DNA of 23,854 nt from a virus (IMGVR_UViG_3300021960_000508:1-23854); one strand, 5' to 3'. Positions 12,262-19,533 are shown, counted from the stretch's first letter. Numbers and translations are program-made. The notes: a model not told the origin generated them from the sequence alone.

Positions 12262-12365
12262 GTGATTCTCCTTAGTGAGATAATGGCGATTACGCCCACT
12301 ACTGCAAGCCCAAAGATCACAGCAGGCTTGCTCACCTTTAGGTCTATGGATTTGCGTAGCCTCAC
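12258..12365 (-). CDS. 35-aa single-span membrane peptide (GTG start)
   Basis: This tiny gene bridges the YiiX-like and endolysin genes with four-base overlaps at both ends (GTGA and ATGA). The peptide begins with a basic stretch (RLRKSIDLKVSK), then one hydrophobic span, about residues 14-30 (PAVIFGLAVVGVIAIISL), and ends RRIT. GTG is the only start available, since a stop lies three codons upstream of it. Its place in the lysis cassette suggests a holin or pinholin-like role, but its size is very small for that, so this remains a guess. Confidence 0.55.
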   Translation of the reverse strand: MRLRKSIDLKVSKPAVIFGLAVVGVIAIISLRRIT

Positions 12366-12823
12366 TTGATGGCCTCAGATGGCCGCAGGAGCGGCGAGAA
12401 GGACAGGACGGTAGGAGATACCTGAGAGGAGCTTACACGAGCTAGGAGGGGTATTCCTGCCTCCAGAATGGCCTGATAGACCAACTCAGAGCAAAACCAC
12501 TTCTCGTCCTGCTGCTTTCGCCAGCGAGTGACAAAGCGGAATACGCCCCCGAAATCGTATTTCTTGCCGATTTGCTGCTCGGCCCATGCGATTGCCTTGT
12601 CCCATTGCTCCTCGGTCATGCCCTCGACATCGAAGGCTTCCACGTTGTTCCAGTCTTGGAGCGGCCCACGCAGCCTGACTTTGGCTGGCTTGTGCCAGGC
12701 TTCGATGATGCGCCCATTGGGGAGCTGGATGGCAGCGTGAGAATAGTTCCCATTGGTCTGCCAACGGATCATTTTGGAGATCAGGCTGTTGCCCTTGAAC
12801 AGTAGAATCTTCGGGGTGTGCAT
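12362..12823 (-). CDS. YiiX/YebB-like papain-fold cysteine hydrolase
   Basis: The order of catalytic residues is permuted: NYSHAAI with His29 comes first, then a Glu in IIEAWH (Glu41), and the Cys in WFCSELVYQ (Cys111) late. This is the layout of YiiX-like (C92) NlpC/P60 relatives, which cut amide bonds in peptidoglycan or lipids. KKYDFGGVFRF (88-98) is a typical segment before the Cys. An upstream GTG at 12832 would add three residues and overlap the previous stop; the ATG at 12823 is chosen. It lies beside the M15 endolysin, so the phage may have two cell-wall enzymes. Confidence 0.8.
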   Translation of the reverse strand: MHTPKILLFKGNSLISKMIRWQTNGNYSHAAIQLPNGRIIEAWHKPAKVRLRGPLQDWNNVEAFDVEGMTEEQWDKAIAWAEQQIGKKYDFGGVFRFVTRWRKQQDEKWFCSELVYQAILEAGIPLLARVSSSQVSPTVLSFSPLLRPSEAIK

Positions 12824-12828
12824 AATAA

Positions 12829-13167
12829 TCACCGCTGGGGTAGCCGCTTGAGTATCTCAATACTCAAAGACTCTTGCCGAATCTGGCTGTCTTGCATCTC
12901 CTTGAGCTGCTTATCAATACGCTCAATCTCCGGGCGGGTTACAAAGTCCTTACTCAAGTCCTTGTAGCTTGGGTGAATGTCGATGTTGGAAGTGTGGACT
13001 CTGACATCTTCGGCAATTTCGCTGATGTCGCGCATGATGTTTTGGTCTTTGCCACCCTGAGAGTAAACAAAAGTCACGCCGCCAAAGAACACGCTGAGAC
13101 AAGTCAAGCAGACGAGAACTGTCCCAAGCGGGTGGTTCTGAAACTCTCGTTTGATAAACTCAGGCAT
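12829..13167 (-). CDS. Membrane-anchored coiled-coil protein, 112 aa
   Basis: One transmembrane span lies at about residues 14-35 (LGTVLVCLTCLSVFFGGVTF). It is followed by a long charged region with coiled-coil character (IERIDKQLKEMQDSQIRQES) and a short basic tail. With a cytoplasmic N-terminus the coiled coil would lie outside the inner membrane, as in i-spanins, but no outer-membrane partner with a lipobox is seen next to it. A holin-like or accessory lysis role is also possible. It is the first gene of the four-gene lysis group. Confidence 0.6.
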   Translation of the reverse strand: MPEFIKREFQNHPLGTVLVCLTCLSVFFGGVTFVYSQGGKDQNIMRDISEIAEDVRVHTSNIDIHPSYKDLSKDFVTRPEIERIDKQLKEMQDSQIRQESLSIEILKRLPQR

Positions 13168-13219
13168 GGAGCAGTAATTTGATAGCCGAACAACCTTTAT
13201 TTACCCGACAATCATGGGG

Positions 13220-13687
13220 TTAGACTGTCAAGGATGCGCCCTTGCGGAACAGGTCGTCCACTTGTTCGCTGGTCAAGCCAACGATTTTGGAGATGGCTTC
13301 GATGGCGGTAGAACCGCGCTTAAACTCAGCGTTGTTTTCCCAAGCAGACTTGATGATGATCTTGACCGGGCCGTCCTCAAGTCCAGCAATAGCGGACTCA
13401 ACTTGTGCCAAATGTCCTTCCATTTCCAGTATGGCACGGGCTTGCCATGCGGTCATCGACTGCGGCACAGCGTTTTGCGCGGCTTCGTAGGCTGCGCGTT
13501 TTTCCGGAGACAAAGCAGCAACAAACTTTTCCTGGGTGGTCTTAAGTTCGCCTTCAAGAAGGAACAAGGGTTCTTCAGATGAGCTTACAGTAACGGCTTG
13601 CTCGTCTGTAATTTCAACAGAGCCGTCAGTTGCTGCATCTAGGACTTGGAAGATTCGACCCTGCGGGCCAACGATTGCATATTTCAT
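13220..13687 (-). CDS. Fibre-associated phage protein, 155 aa
   Basis: The start at 13687 (MKYAIVGPQGRIFQVLD) overlaps the sulfotransferase stop by ATGA; the frame is open further upstream, inside the sulfotransferase. After an N-terminal beta part come a helical region (FVAALSPEKRAAYEAAQNAV) and a C-terminal helical domain, TAWQARAILEMEGHLAQVES to about residue 95, then SAWENNAEFKRGSTAIEAIS and GLTSEQVDDLFRKGASLTV. I recall this layout from unknown proteins encoded next to tail fibre genes in other phages. It may be a fibre chaperone or small structural protein. Confidence 0.6.
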   Translation of the reverse strand: MKYAIVGPQGRIFQVLDAATDGSVEITDEQAVTVSSSEEPLFLLEGELKTTQEKFVAALSPEKRAAYEAAQNAVPQSMTAWQARAILEMEGHLAQVESAIAGLEDGPVKIIIKSAWENNAEFKRGSTAIEAISKIVGLTSEQVDDLFRKGASLTV

Positions 13688-14484
13688 AATGATGTGATCC
13701 AGTTGAATTTTTGCTGGAGGGTTTCGGAGAGTTGACGACCAAGTGTGTCGTGCCAATCAGCTTGCAAAGGTTTTACTTCGGCGTGAACAGCGTGGTCGCC
13801 ATACGGCCACCCAAGCTCATGCTCCTTGGTGTATTGCTCCACATTGGTGACATCATGCGTGAATGGTTCTTCGCCCAAGTATTGCCACACTTTGTTCATC
13901 GTTGATTGCGGGTCGGATGTGAGTTGTTCGGCGTGAACAAACATCACCTTATCCTTGTGGAGCCTCTGAAGCTCATACAAGCGTTGCACAGCAATACCAA
14001 CGGGTGCGCTGTCCAACCAGAACTGGCATCGAGCCTCCACTGTTTGAATCCGCCCAGTGTCCTGCTGGCTGACCTCAAGTTGAAACTCAGGGTGCTTTTG
14101 GAATTTCTTTTCCATGCTGGACAGAACTCCACGAATGTCTCGCACAGGAACCAGCAGCTTTGCATTGGGGAACAGCTTGAACAGAAGGTTCGCGCTGCCA
14201 ATCCAAGAGCGGCACTTGTCCACGACCACGGGCCTGTCCGTAATGTTTGTGAAGGCACTCATGATGCCACCTCGCATGAAGTCGCAGAACAGTTGCTCTC
14301 CTTGTTGTGGGTCTGGTATTGAGCGGAACTCGTCAGTCTTAAAGAATGCCTTGCCCAAATACATGACCTCATGCAAACCACTGGTAGCGGTAGCGTGGAC
14401 GCGAGGGTTCTGCGCCAGAAGGTTCTGGAGCAATGTCGAACAGGCGCGAGGAAGGCCAGAAGTATAATGGACAGTATGCGGCAT
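13684..14484 (-). CDS. Sulfotransferase
   Basis: Sulfotransferases move sulfate from PAPS to hydroxyl or amino groups. The 5'-phosphosulfate loop is SGLPRACSTLL (9-19), where family members have a PxxGST-like motif with Arg/Lys. The 3'-phosphate site is VPVRDIRGVLSSM (112-124), with Arg115 and a Ser at about 122-123. Asp/Lys at DKCRSW (89-94) lies between. The length, 266 residues, suits a single domain. It is made between the LRR fibre (two bases upstream) and a fibre-associated protein (ATGA overlap). Its acceptor may be a virion or host-surface glycan or protein; this is inference. Confidence 0.85.
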   Translation of the reverse strand: MPHTVHYTSGLPRACSTLLQNLLAQNPRVHATATSGLHEVMYLGKAFFKTDEFRSIPDPQQGEQLFCDFMRGGIMSAFTNITDRPVVVDKCRSWIGSANLLFKLFPNAKLLVPVRDIRGVLSSMEKKFQKHPEFQLEVSQQDTGRIQTVEARCQFWLDSAPVGIAVQRLYELQRLHKDKVMFVHAEQLTSDPQSTMNKVWQYLGEEPFTHDVTNVEQYTKEHELGWPYGDHAVHAEVKPLQADWHDTLGRQLSETLQQKFNWITSL

Positions 14485-14486
14485 TC

Positions 14487-15359
14487 TTATAGGTCTTTAA
14501 TCACAGTCACGGGTTGCCCACCGATGTTGTCAGGCCCAGCCGTCCAAGTGCTGTCAGAAGCCCTTGCGTGAATGGTTGTGATGCCACTAATGCCAATGAT
14601 ATTTGGCTGGTTGAAAATTGTTCTAGTGACATAACAATTCACATTGGTTAAATTTGTGCAAAGGGCAAATGCGCCAAAAGATATTGAAGTCACAGACGCA
14701 GGAATTGTAACCGAACCAGTTAACCCTGAACAGTTATAGAAAGCGTAACTTCCAATCGAAGTTACACTATCGGGCATACCAAGCTCTCCTGTGAAGCCAG
14801 AGCAGCTATGAAAAGCTCCGACACCAATGCTTGTGCAGGAGTCGGGGATAATCAGCGAACCAGTAAAGCTGGAATCAGTATAAAATGCGTAGTTACCAAT
14901 GCTTGTAATGGACTTCCCTAGAACCAGAGAGCCAGTTGCATTATTATTATAAAAGAACGCAAACCCTCCAATAGAAGTAACTGAATCAGGAATCACCAAA
15001 GACCCATAATCAGTGCTAATATCTTGAAACGCACCTGAGCCATAACCATCAGCGAGATTGCCAATAGTTGTTACTTTGCTGCCAATCTCAAAGCCAAGTA
15101 AGTCGTAACTTCCACTTAGACCCAAAGCAATCGCTTCAGTGTTTGCAAAGCTGCTGGGAATAGTATTAAGACCATAAGCATACAGTGACTTGTCAGACTT
15201 AACCAGCTTGGTCAACGTGGATGGGTCGCGTCCTGCGAGAGATGCGGCGGCTCCAGCATCCTCAGCCTCTAGGCGGGATTTGAGCGTGGTTTTGTTGCTT
15301 GCGCTCATAGCATTAGCCATGAACGAATCAACGTGGGCATCTACAGTAATATCTGGCAT
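14487..15359 (-). CDS. Leucine-rich repeat tail fibre / receptor-binding protein
   Basis: Residues 1-55 look like a fibre-base attachment region (MPDITVDAHVDSFMANAMSA). From residue 121 come five BspA-type (LRR_5) repeats of exactly 24 residues, each with a core like IPDSVTSIGxxAFxxC, e.g. LIIPDSCTSIGVGAFHSC (169-186). A short tail ends GPDNIGGQPVTVIKDL. LRR_5 domains bind proteins or glycans and are found in receptor-binding proteins of environmental phages. No signal peptide is present. It lies in the late region after the connector genes and before the sulfotransferase, where tail fibre genes usually are. Confidence 0.8.
   Translation of the reverse strand: MPDITVDAHVDSFMANAMSASNKTTLKSRLEAEDAGAAASLAGRDPSTLTKLVKSDKSLYAYGLNTIPSSFANTEAIALGLSGSYDLLGFEIGSKVTTIGNLADGYGSGAFQDISTDYGSLVIPDSVTSIGGFAFFYNNNATGSLVLGKSITSIGNYAFYTDSSFTGSLIIPDSCTSIGVGAFHSCSGFTGELGMPDSVTSIGSYAFYNCSGLTGSVTIPASVTSISFGAFALCTNLTNVNCYVTRTIFNQPNIIGISGITTIHARASDSTWTAGPDNIGGQPVTVIKDL
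14640..14999 (-). repeat. Five tandem 72-bp LRR repeats
   Basis: Repeat units start at residues 121, 145, 169, 193 and 217 of the fibre gene, so the DNA period is 72 bp without indels. Conserved codons encode the TSIG and AF positions; surface positions vary. Such arrays can expand, contract or shuffle by recombination. Confidence 0.75.
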
Positions 15360-15371
15360 GGTTTTGTGTGG

Positions 15372-15515
15372 TTATGGTCTGAAGTAATACGATGACCCGT
15401 CAGGGCGAGTATATGTGGCGGTGCTGGCTGGACGATAATAATTGGAATTTGTCGCCAAAGTCAATGCGTTACCCCCAATGGGCGCACCAAGAGCTAAAGA
15501 AAGAGACAGTTGCAT
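15372..15515 (-). CDS. Small structural-region protein, 47 aa
   Basis: The start overlaps the last base of the connector stop (TAATG), and the gene fills the otherwise empty interval before the LRR fibre. The product is MQLSLSLALGAPIGGNALTL, then a Tyr/Thr/Pro-rich part (YYRPASTATYTRPDG) ending SSYYFRP. It has no Lys and only three Arg. No family is recognised. It could be a small virion protein or an adaptor between connector and fibre; short genes here are easily missed. Confidence 0.55.
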   Translation of the reverse strand: MQLSLSLALGAPIGGNALTLATNSNYYRPASTATYTRPDGSSYYFRP

Positions 15516-16135
15516 TACCAGCGGGGTTGCATATTGGAGTTAGTATGAATCCGGTTAGCCACAGCATTGATCGTGTGCATATCGGAAATACGGATAAGCT
15601 CGTCATCTAGCTTGTCCTTGGCAAAAGCATCTTCAACAGCAGCCTTGTCATGCTGCCCTTCAGCACGCAGCCAGTCAGCAGTTGCGCCGTGCGCCAGGTA
15701 TTCAAACCACTCGTCAGGAACATTCACCACGGTTCCAGATGAGCCATCACCATAGACATCAGTCCATTGCTTCTTGTAGGTGACGTATGCCGAGGAAAGG
15801 TTAAGATTGCCGTCAACCAAGGTAGCACCACCATTCTGCACGTAGAACTCAATCAACTGTGCCGAGGCGGTCTGAAACGGCTGCGTCCTGTGAACCTGCA
15901 AGAAGGTGTCAATAGAACCCAAACCAGCCTGCGTAAATGGAACCACACCATTGGTCACTGTGCGAGCCTCACCCACCACCAAGAAACGGGGCCAGTAATT
16001 CGTAGCTCGATAAGCACGCTTCGCACGGCTGTTAATCAACGCCTTGATGCGCGGTGTTTCCGTCAATGCAAACTCAATACCGCATAGAGCCTTAATGAGT
16101 GGCAGTAAATCAGTGGTGTAATTCTTGGTCTGCAC
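15515..16135 (-). CDS. Head-tail connector / tail tube-like protein, 206 aa (GTG start)
   Basis: I recall this pattern from podovirus proteins at the connector position: ALCGIEFALTETPRIKALIN (16-35), SRAKRAYRATNYWPRFLVVG (36-55), YVTYKKQWTDVYGDG, DEWFEYLAHGATADWLRAEG (about 140-159). The position after the capsid fits an adaptor such as T7 gp11. GTG is the only start available, since a stop lies six codons upstream. Sigma70-like hexamers lie so close that the transcript might begin at the GTG itself. There is no Shine-Dalgarno sequence. Confidence 0.65.
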   Translation of the reverse strand: MQTKNYTTDLLPLIKALCGIEFALTETPRIKALINSRAKRAYRATNYWPRFLVVGEARTVTNGVVPFTQAGLGSIDTFLQVHRTQPFQTASAQLIEFYVQNGGATLVDGNLNLSSAYVTYKKQWTDVYGDGSSGTVVNVPDEWFEYLAHGATADWLRAEGQHDKAAVEDAFAKDKLDDELIRISDMHTINAVANRIHTNSNMQPRW

Positions 16136-16141
16136 AAATGG

Positions 16142-16170
16142 TTTATAGCTTATTTATTCTGACACGACAA
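16142..16170 (-). promoter_or_regulatory. Candidate promoter for connector-fibre operon
   Basis: On the minus strand TTGTCG (16170-16165, four of six matches) is followed after 17 bp by TATAAA (16147-16142, five of six). Initiation about seven bases later would fall at 16135, the first base of the connector GTG codon. It lies in the gap after the stop at 16187. Confidence 0.45.
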
Positions 16171-16186
16171 GCTAGTTGGCAGTCAC

Positions 16187-16477
16187 TCATGCCTTATGGG
16201 AAAACAAGTGAGGATGTGTCTTTTGCATATGACGCAGGGTTGCCCGGTCATTCCACCAGCCGTCACCAAGCCATTGAGTCAGCTTAAAGAACTCACGCTG
16301 GGGAATCTCAGCCAAGTGCATCAGTCCACCCTTGGACTTCGTGCCTTTGTAGTCCTGTGCAATACGCGCAGAATTAGCCTCACGCGCAGCCTCAAGCTGG
16401 TTCTTCAACTGCTCACCCGTCATAATCTCACGGATGACAGCAGCCGTCATTGCCTCCTCTGACTCGATAATCTTCAT
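16187..16477 (-). CDS. Hypothetical protein after capsid, 96 aa
   Basis: I start this at 16477 (MKIIESEEAMTAAVIREIMT); the frame extends upstream but through the hairpin. The N-terminal two thirds are helical (GEQLKNQLEAAREANSARIA), and the C-terminal part is aromatic and His-rich (REFFKLTQWLGDGWWNDRAT then MQKTHPHLFSHKA). It lies between capsid and connector genes, where head completion or decoration proteins are often encoded. No family is recognised. Confidence 0.65.
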   Translation of the reverse strand: MKIIESEEAMTAAVIREIMTGEQLKNQLEAAREANSARIAQDYKGTKSKGGLMHLAEIPQREFFKLTQWLGDGWWNDRATLRHMQKTHPHLFSHKA

Positions 16478-16486
16478 AGCAAGAAT

Positions 16487-16515
16487 GGGTGAGGGGTCAC
16501 ACAGACCCCCCACCC
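16487..16515 (-). terminator. Hairpin after the major capsid gene
   Basis: Arms 16487-16498 (GGGTGAGGGGTC) and 16504-16515 (GACCCCCCACCC) pair at 11 of 12 positions around the loop ACACA. On the minus strand it lies 17 bases after the capsid stop and is followed by ATTCTTGC, only a weak U-tract. It probably attenuates read-through or protects the 3' end of the capsid mRNA. Confidence 0.65.
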
Positions 16516-16531
16516 TAATGTTCTAGCTCAA

Positions 16532-17518
16532 TTAGTATGCAACCTTGCCGTGGGCGAGGGGCGACTTACAAGCGAGGGTAAGGGCGCAGTCAACGTAACC
16601 ACGCTCACCACCACCCTTGTTCTCAAGGTCGGTGCTACCCATCGGGATCAGAGTGCCGATACCGAGGTATTTAGGATCAAGAATGTAAGCCTCGTTGGTG
16701 GATGCGCCAGGCATACACACGGGGTTAGCATTCACGATCTTCACAACACCGAAGTCGGACTCAAACAGAGACACGCTCAGGGTGATCTTCTTGGAACCAG
16801 CGTCCTCGTTGATCTGATAAGCGGTCTGAGTAGTGGTTCCTTCAGCACGGGTGAAGTTGGCGATAACCTTGCGGAGAGCCACGTTGGCAACACAGGTAAG
16901 GTTGCCCATTTCACCAGTCTCGGTGTAGATGCTACCAAGGATGTCGTTCAGATCACTCTCAGTGAGTGAAGTGGACTCAATCGAAGCAGCAGGGGTGCGG
17001 TAGGCGGATGGAACATCCAGAGGGCCAGCAGAGTCGATCCAGTCACCAAGACCACGCAGCTTGTAGGGGTTCACACCATCTTCGGCCTGACGGTCGTTGT
17101 TGGAGCAAATCGCAAGCTCAACGTCACGCTTGATCTCGCGCATGGCCTTAGCTTTAGCTTGAGCAACATTGGCAGGGCCAACGGAGCTGACAGCTTCTTG
17201 CAGGTCAGACACAAGGTAGTCGCGGCGGAACTTCTGAATGTAGTTGCCGAGACGAGCGCGGGAAGCGAACTTGTCGGTGAACGAGGTCACGTCACTACCT
17301 TCGTTGATGCCGGAAGCATCAGGAGTAGCAAGCTCGTCAACAGTCCACTCGTGGAAAGTCGATTGAGCTGCACCCTTAGCACAAAGGGAGGTAACGGGGG
17401 CTTCTTCGGGGGCAAGAATGGTAAGGATGTCACTAAGATCCTCACGGTTGCCTACTGCCGAACCAGTCGTGGTAGTGCCGGTAGGGGCACTGGGGCTATA
17501 AGTATTACTGAATGCCAT
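16532..17518 (-). CDS. Major capsid protein (DUF5309/SU10-type)
   Basis: The opening SAVGNREDLSDILTILAPEE (19-38), then FHEWTVDELATPD and EGSDVTSFTDKFASRARLGN (73-92), YIQKFRRDYLVSDLQEAVSS (93-112) match the capsid family I know as DUF5309, which includes the Escherichia phage SU10 capsid. The fold in that family is HK97-like. At 328 residues it is of usual length. It follows the scaffold by 12 bases and is followed by a hairpin that may adjust its high expression. The leader is A/C-rich (CTACTAATACA) with no Shine-Dalgarno sequence. Confidence 0.9.
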   Translation of the reverse strand: MAFSNTYSPSAPTGTTTTGSAVGNREDLSDILTILAPEEAPVTSLCAKGAAQSTFHEWTVDELATPDASGINEGSDVTSFTDKFASRARLGNYIQKFRRDYLVSDLQEAVSSVGPANVAQAKAKAMREIKRDVELAICSNNDRQAEDGVNPYKLRGLGDWIDSAGPLDVPSAYRTPAASIESTSLTESDLNDILGSIYTETGEMGNLTCVANVALRKVIANFTRAEGTTTQTAYQINEDAGSKKITLSVSLFESDFGVVKIVNANPVCMPGASTNEAYILDPKYLGIGTLIPMGSTDLENKGGGERGYVDCALTLACKSPLAHGKVAY

Positions 17519-17530
17519 TGTATTAGTAGG

Positions 17531-18607
17531 TTAGGATTGGGTGGCTTTTGCCACTTGATAAGCAACTAGATCGTCTGGACTTCCAGTTTCCTGGAATCGT
17601 TTGTAGAGAGCGTCTACTTTCGAGTTGTTTGCCTGACCTTGCCGTGCGGCTCCGGCTCCAACAGGGGAAGCGGGTGGACTCACCTTCAACTTCTTCCCTG
17701 CGCCTTTCTGCACTTTGGGTTTGGCTTCACCAACTTTAGACCTGACGGCGTGCGCCAGAATGTATTCGATGTCTACTCCCAACTCAGGTGCGTGCTTGGA
17801 AAGAACGTCTTTGAGTTTCTGCATGTTAGGGCTGTCAACCAATCCCTTGTAGGCTTTACCAATCTCGGTTTCTTCGTCCTGAATCTCAGGAACTTCTTTC
17901 CGAGCTTGCTCCGCCCAAAGTTTTGCTTGGTTGCTAACCTGCTCTTGCCTTTTCAAGTGCTGCGCTTGGGCTGGTAGGAATTTGTTAATCCCGTCCCTCG
18001 CGTTTTTCTGCGCTTGCTTTAGCTGCCGCTTGGTGAACTCTTGGCTACCAACTTCGATTACATCGTCATTGGCGTAGTCCTCGTGTTCCTCAAGTAGCGT
18101 ATCTGTCCACTCCAGGGTCTGCTCAAGCTCCTCGTATTTGGTCTTGATGTCGTCAAACGAAACCAAGTCCTTAAACGGATTCTGCTCTTGCGGGATTTCC
18201 CGTTGCGGCCTGCTGGCTTTGAGTTCCTCAAGTTGATCTTCGGCACTCTTGGCCCGTGCAGTCAGTTCCCCGATTCGACTCAATAGGCGGCTCTTACCCT
18301 TCTTGGCAAGTTCCTGAATCTCCTCGGCTGACAGACTGAGTAGGTCTATGTCTGTGGGTTCCTCCTCGGCTTCTTCCTCGTAGTCCTCGACTTCGGCATC
18401 AGATTCAGCTTCATCCTCGGCAGGCTCAGATTCCTCTGACACCTCCTCAGGCTCCACTTCTTCCTCGGCTTCCGGCTCGACTTCCTCGGCTTGGGCTTCG
18501 GGTTCCTCCTGCGGCCCCTTCATCAAACGCTCCATAAGACCGTCTTGAGTCAGGTTTTCTACGCTGTCTTTATCCCCTTCAGCGATAGGGTTGTCTGTTG
18601 CTTGCAT
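17531..18607 (-). CDS. Scaffold protein, acidic coiled coil
   Basis: Scaffold proteins shape the procapsid and leave before or during packaging. The 358-residue protein has an extremely acidic N-terminal part (about residues 34-88, mostly Glu with Asp, Ala, Ser and Val), a helical coiled-coil centre (LLSRIGELTARAKSAEDQLE, about 107-126, and further to about 260), and a basic C-terminus with GAGKKLKVSPP (about 302-312). This acidic-helical-basic order is typical of scaffolds, whose basic end binds capsid. Position directly before the capsid gene agrees. Confidence 0.82.
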   Translation of the reverse strand: MQATDNPIAEGDKDSVENLTQDGLMERLMKGPQEEPEAQAEEVEPEAEEEVEPEEVSEESEPAEDEAESDAEVEDYEEEAEEEPTDIDLLSLSAEEIQELAKKGKSRLLSRIGELTARAKSAEDQLEELKASRPQREIPQEQNPFKDLVSFDDIKTKYEELEQTLEWTDTLLEEHEDYANDDVIEVGSQEFTKRQLKQAQKNARDGINKFLPAQAQHLKRQEQVSNQAKLWAEQARKEVPEIQDEETEIGKAYKGLVDSPNMQKLKDVLSKHAPELGVDIEYILAHAVRSKVGEAKPKVQKGAGKKLKVSPPASPVGAGAARQGQANNSKVDALYKRFQETGSPDDLVAYQVAKATQS

Positions 18608-18652
18608 ATCTTAGGACGCACGTTTAACGCTCGGCGGTAGCGAATGTGACTT

Positions 18653-18681
18653 ACCTAAGCAGTTTACTAATGATTTGTCAA
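18653..18681 (-). promoter_or_regulatory. Candidate promoter before scaffold-capsid genes
   Basis: A perfect TTGACA (18681-18676, minus strand) lies just downstream of the terminator. After 17 bp the -10 position reads TTAGGT, a poor match. A promoter is expected here because the terminator would otherwise cut off scaffold and capsid transcription. Confidence 0.3.
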
Positions 18682-18689
18682 GCGGACAC

Positions 18690-18733
18690 AAAAATGCCCC
18701 GCCTAGGGGAAAACACAAAAACCTAGGCGGGGC
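18690..18733 (-). terminator. Rho-independent terminator before scaffold
   Basis: On the minus strand GCCCCGCCTAGG (18733-18722) pairs perfectly with CCTAGGCGGGGC (18707-18696), a 12-bp GC-rich stem with a 14-base loop, followed by ATTTTTG. It ends the terminase-portal transcript after the stop at 18770. In the plus direction a T-tract is missing. Confidence 0.88.
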
Positions 18734-18769
18734 GGTGTTATGAACAAACCAACACTGAACGAGGGGATG

Positions 18770-18979
18770 CTAGTCTGTCGGGGAAAGTAAGTCAAGGATT
18801 TGATCGACCCTAGCGATACCACCAGCAATTTTCATCACTTCGTTGGGGTCTTTCGCCTTTTGCAGATCAGAGAAAAGACCTTCGCGCTCTTGCTCAATCA
18901 CCCATAGGATATACTTGTATTCCTCCCTATGCGCTAAGGCGTTGATTGCGGTGTCTAAATCTAGCTGCGGGCCTTCCAT
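18770..18979 (-). CDS. Small helical protein between portal and scaffold, 69 aa
   Basis: The protein is nearly all helical, with DTAINALAHREEYKYILWVI (9-28) and KIAGGIARVDQILDLLSPTD at the end. Small helical proteins of this kind occur in the portal-capsid interval of other podovirus-like phages, without a clear role; I do not know the exact family. It is the last gene before the terminator and has no overlap with the gene upstream (39 bases between). Confidence 0.65.
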   Translation of the reverse strand: MEGPQLDLDTAINALAHREEYKYILWVIEQEREGLFSDLQKAKDPNEVMKIAGGIARVDQILDLLSPTD

Positions 18980-19017
18980 GAGGATTACGCTACACAGTTG
19001 CTACGGCTTGGCAAGGA

Positions 19018-19533
19018 TTATTTAGTTTTCTTTTTACGGGAATAATACCGCCCGTTCTTACCCTTGTATATTTCATACCCAGCAGCTTTCTCGCCAGCAA
19101 CCGTTTTGTCCCAAGTCGAGTATTTTCTACCCTTTAACATCATGCCTGATTCGGGGTCACGGCTAGAACCGTGTATTGCCCAATCCTTTTCTTCTGGATG
19201 CCACACCCACGCCTCAAATGCTCCTTTATTATTGCGTTCCCACGATTCACCATCTAGCGGCGCACCAACGGGTTTTGGCATAGTTAATGGATACTTTTTT
19301 CTCAACCTATCGGCGGTCACATGGTCATACCCCGCCCCCTCTGGATCGAACTCCTTTTTGCTTTTGTTTGATGGTGCGTATTTTTCTTTTCTTCGCTTTC
19401 TCGTGGCAAAGAGAAGATCGGCAAGAGTTCCAGATAAGGCCGATCGACTGCCGTAGCTAGGATATAGGTTGGGGTTGAGTGGCTGATTTCTCGCAAGCCC
19501 AGCTAAAATCCCGTATGAAGGTCTATCATTCAT
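19018..19533 (-). CDS. Hypothetical head-region protein, 171 aa
   Basis: I do not recognise a known function. Visible parts are an N-terminal Pro/Tyr/Asn-rich stretch (NQPLNPNLYPSYGSRSALSG), a basic segment (ATRKRRKEKYAPSNKSKKEF), the block YDHVTADRLRKKYPLTMPKP (69-88) that I have seen in podovirus genomes, a Trp-rich portion (AFEAWVWHPEEKDWAIHGSS) and a basic end (YYSRKKKTK). It starts within the portal stop (ATGA), so it is co-translated with the portal. It may be a minor virion or assembly protein. Confidence 0.65.
   Translation of the reverse strand: MNDRPSYGILAGLARNQPLNPNLYPSYGSRSALSGTLADLLFATRKRRKEKYAPSNKSKKEFDPEGAGYDHVTADRLRKKYPLTMPKPVGAPLDGESWERNNKGAFEAWVWHPEEKDWAIHGSSRDPESGMMLKGRKYSTWDKTVAGEKAAGYEIYKGKNGRYYSRKKKTK

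Noticed and set aside
14487-15359. LRR fibre as target of a diversity-generating retroelement
   Set aside because: No reverse transcriptase, template repeat or accessory protein is seen in the window.
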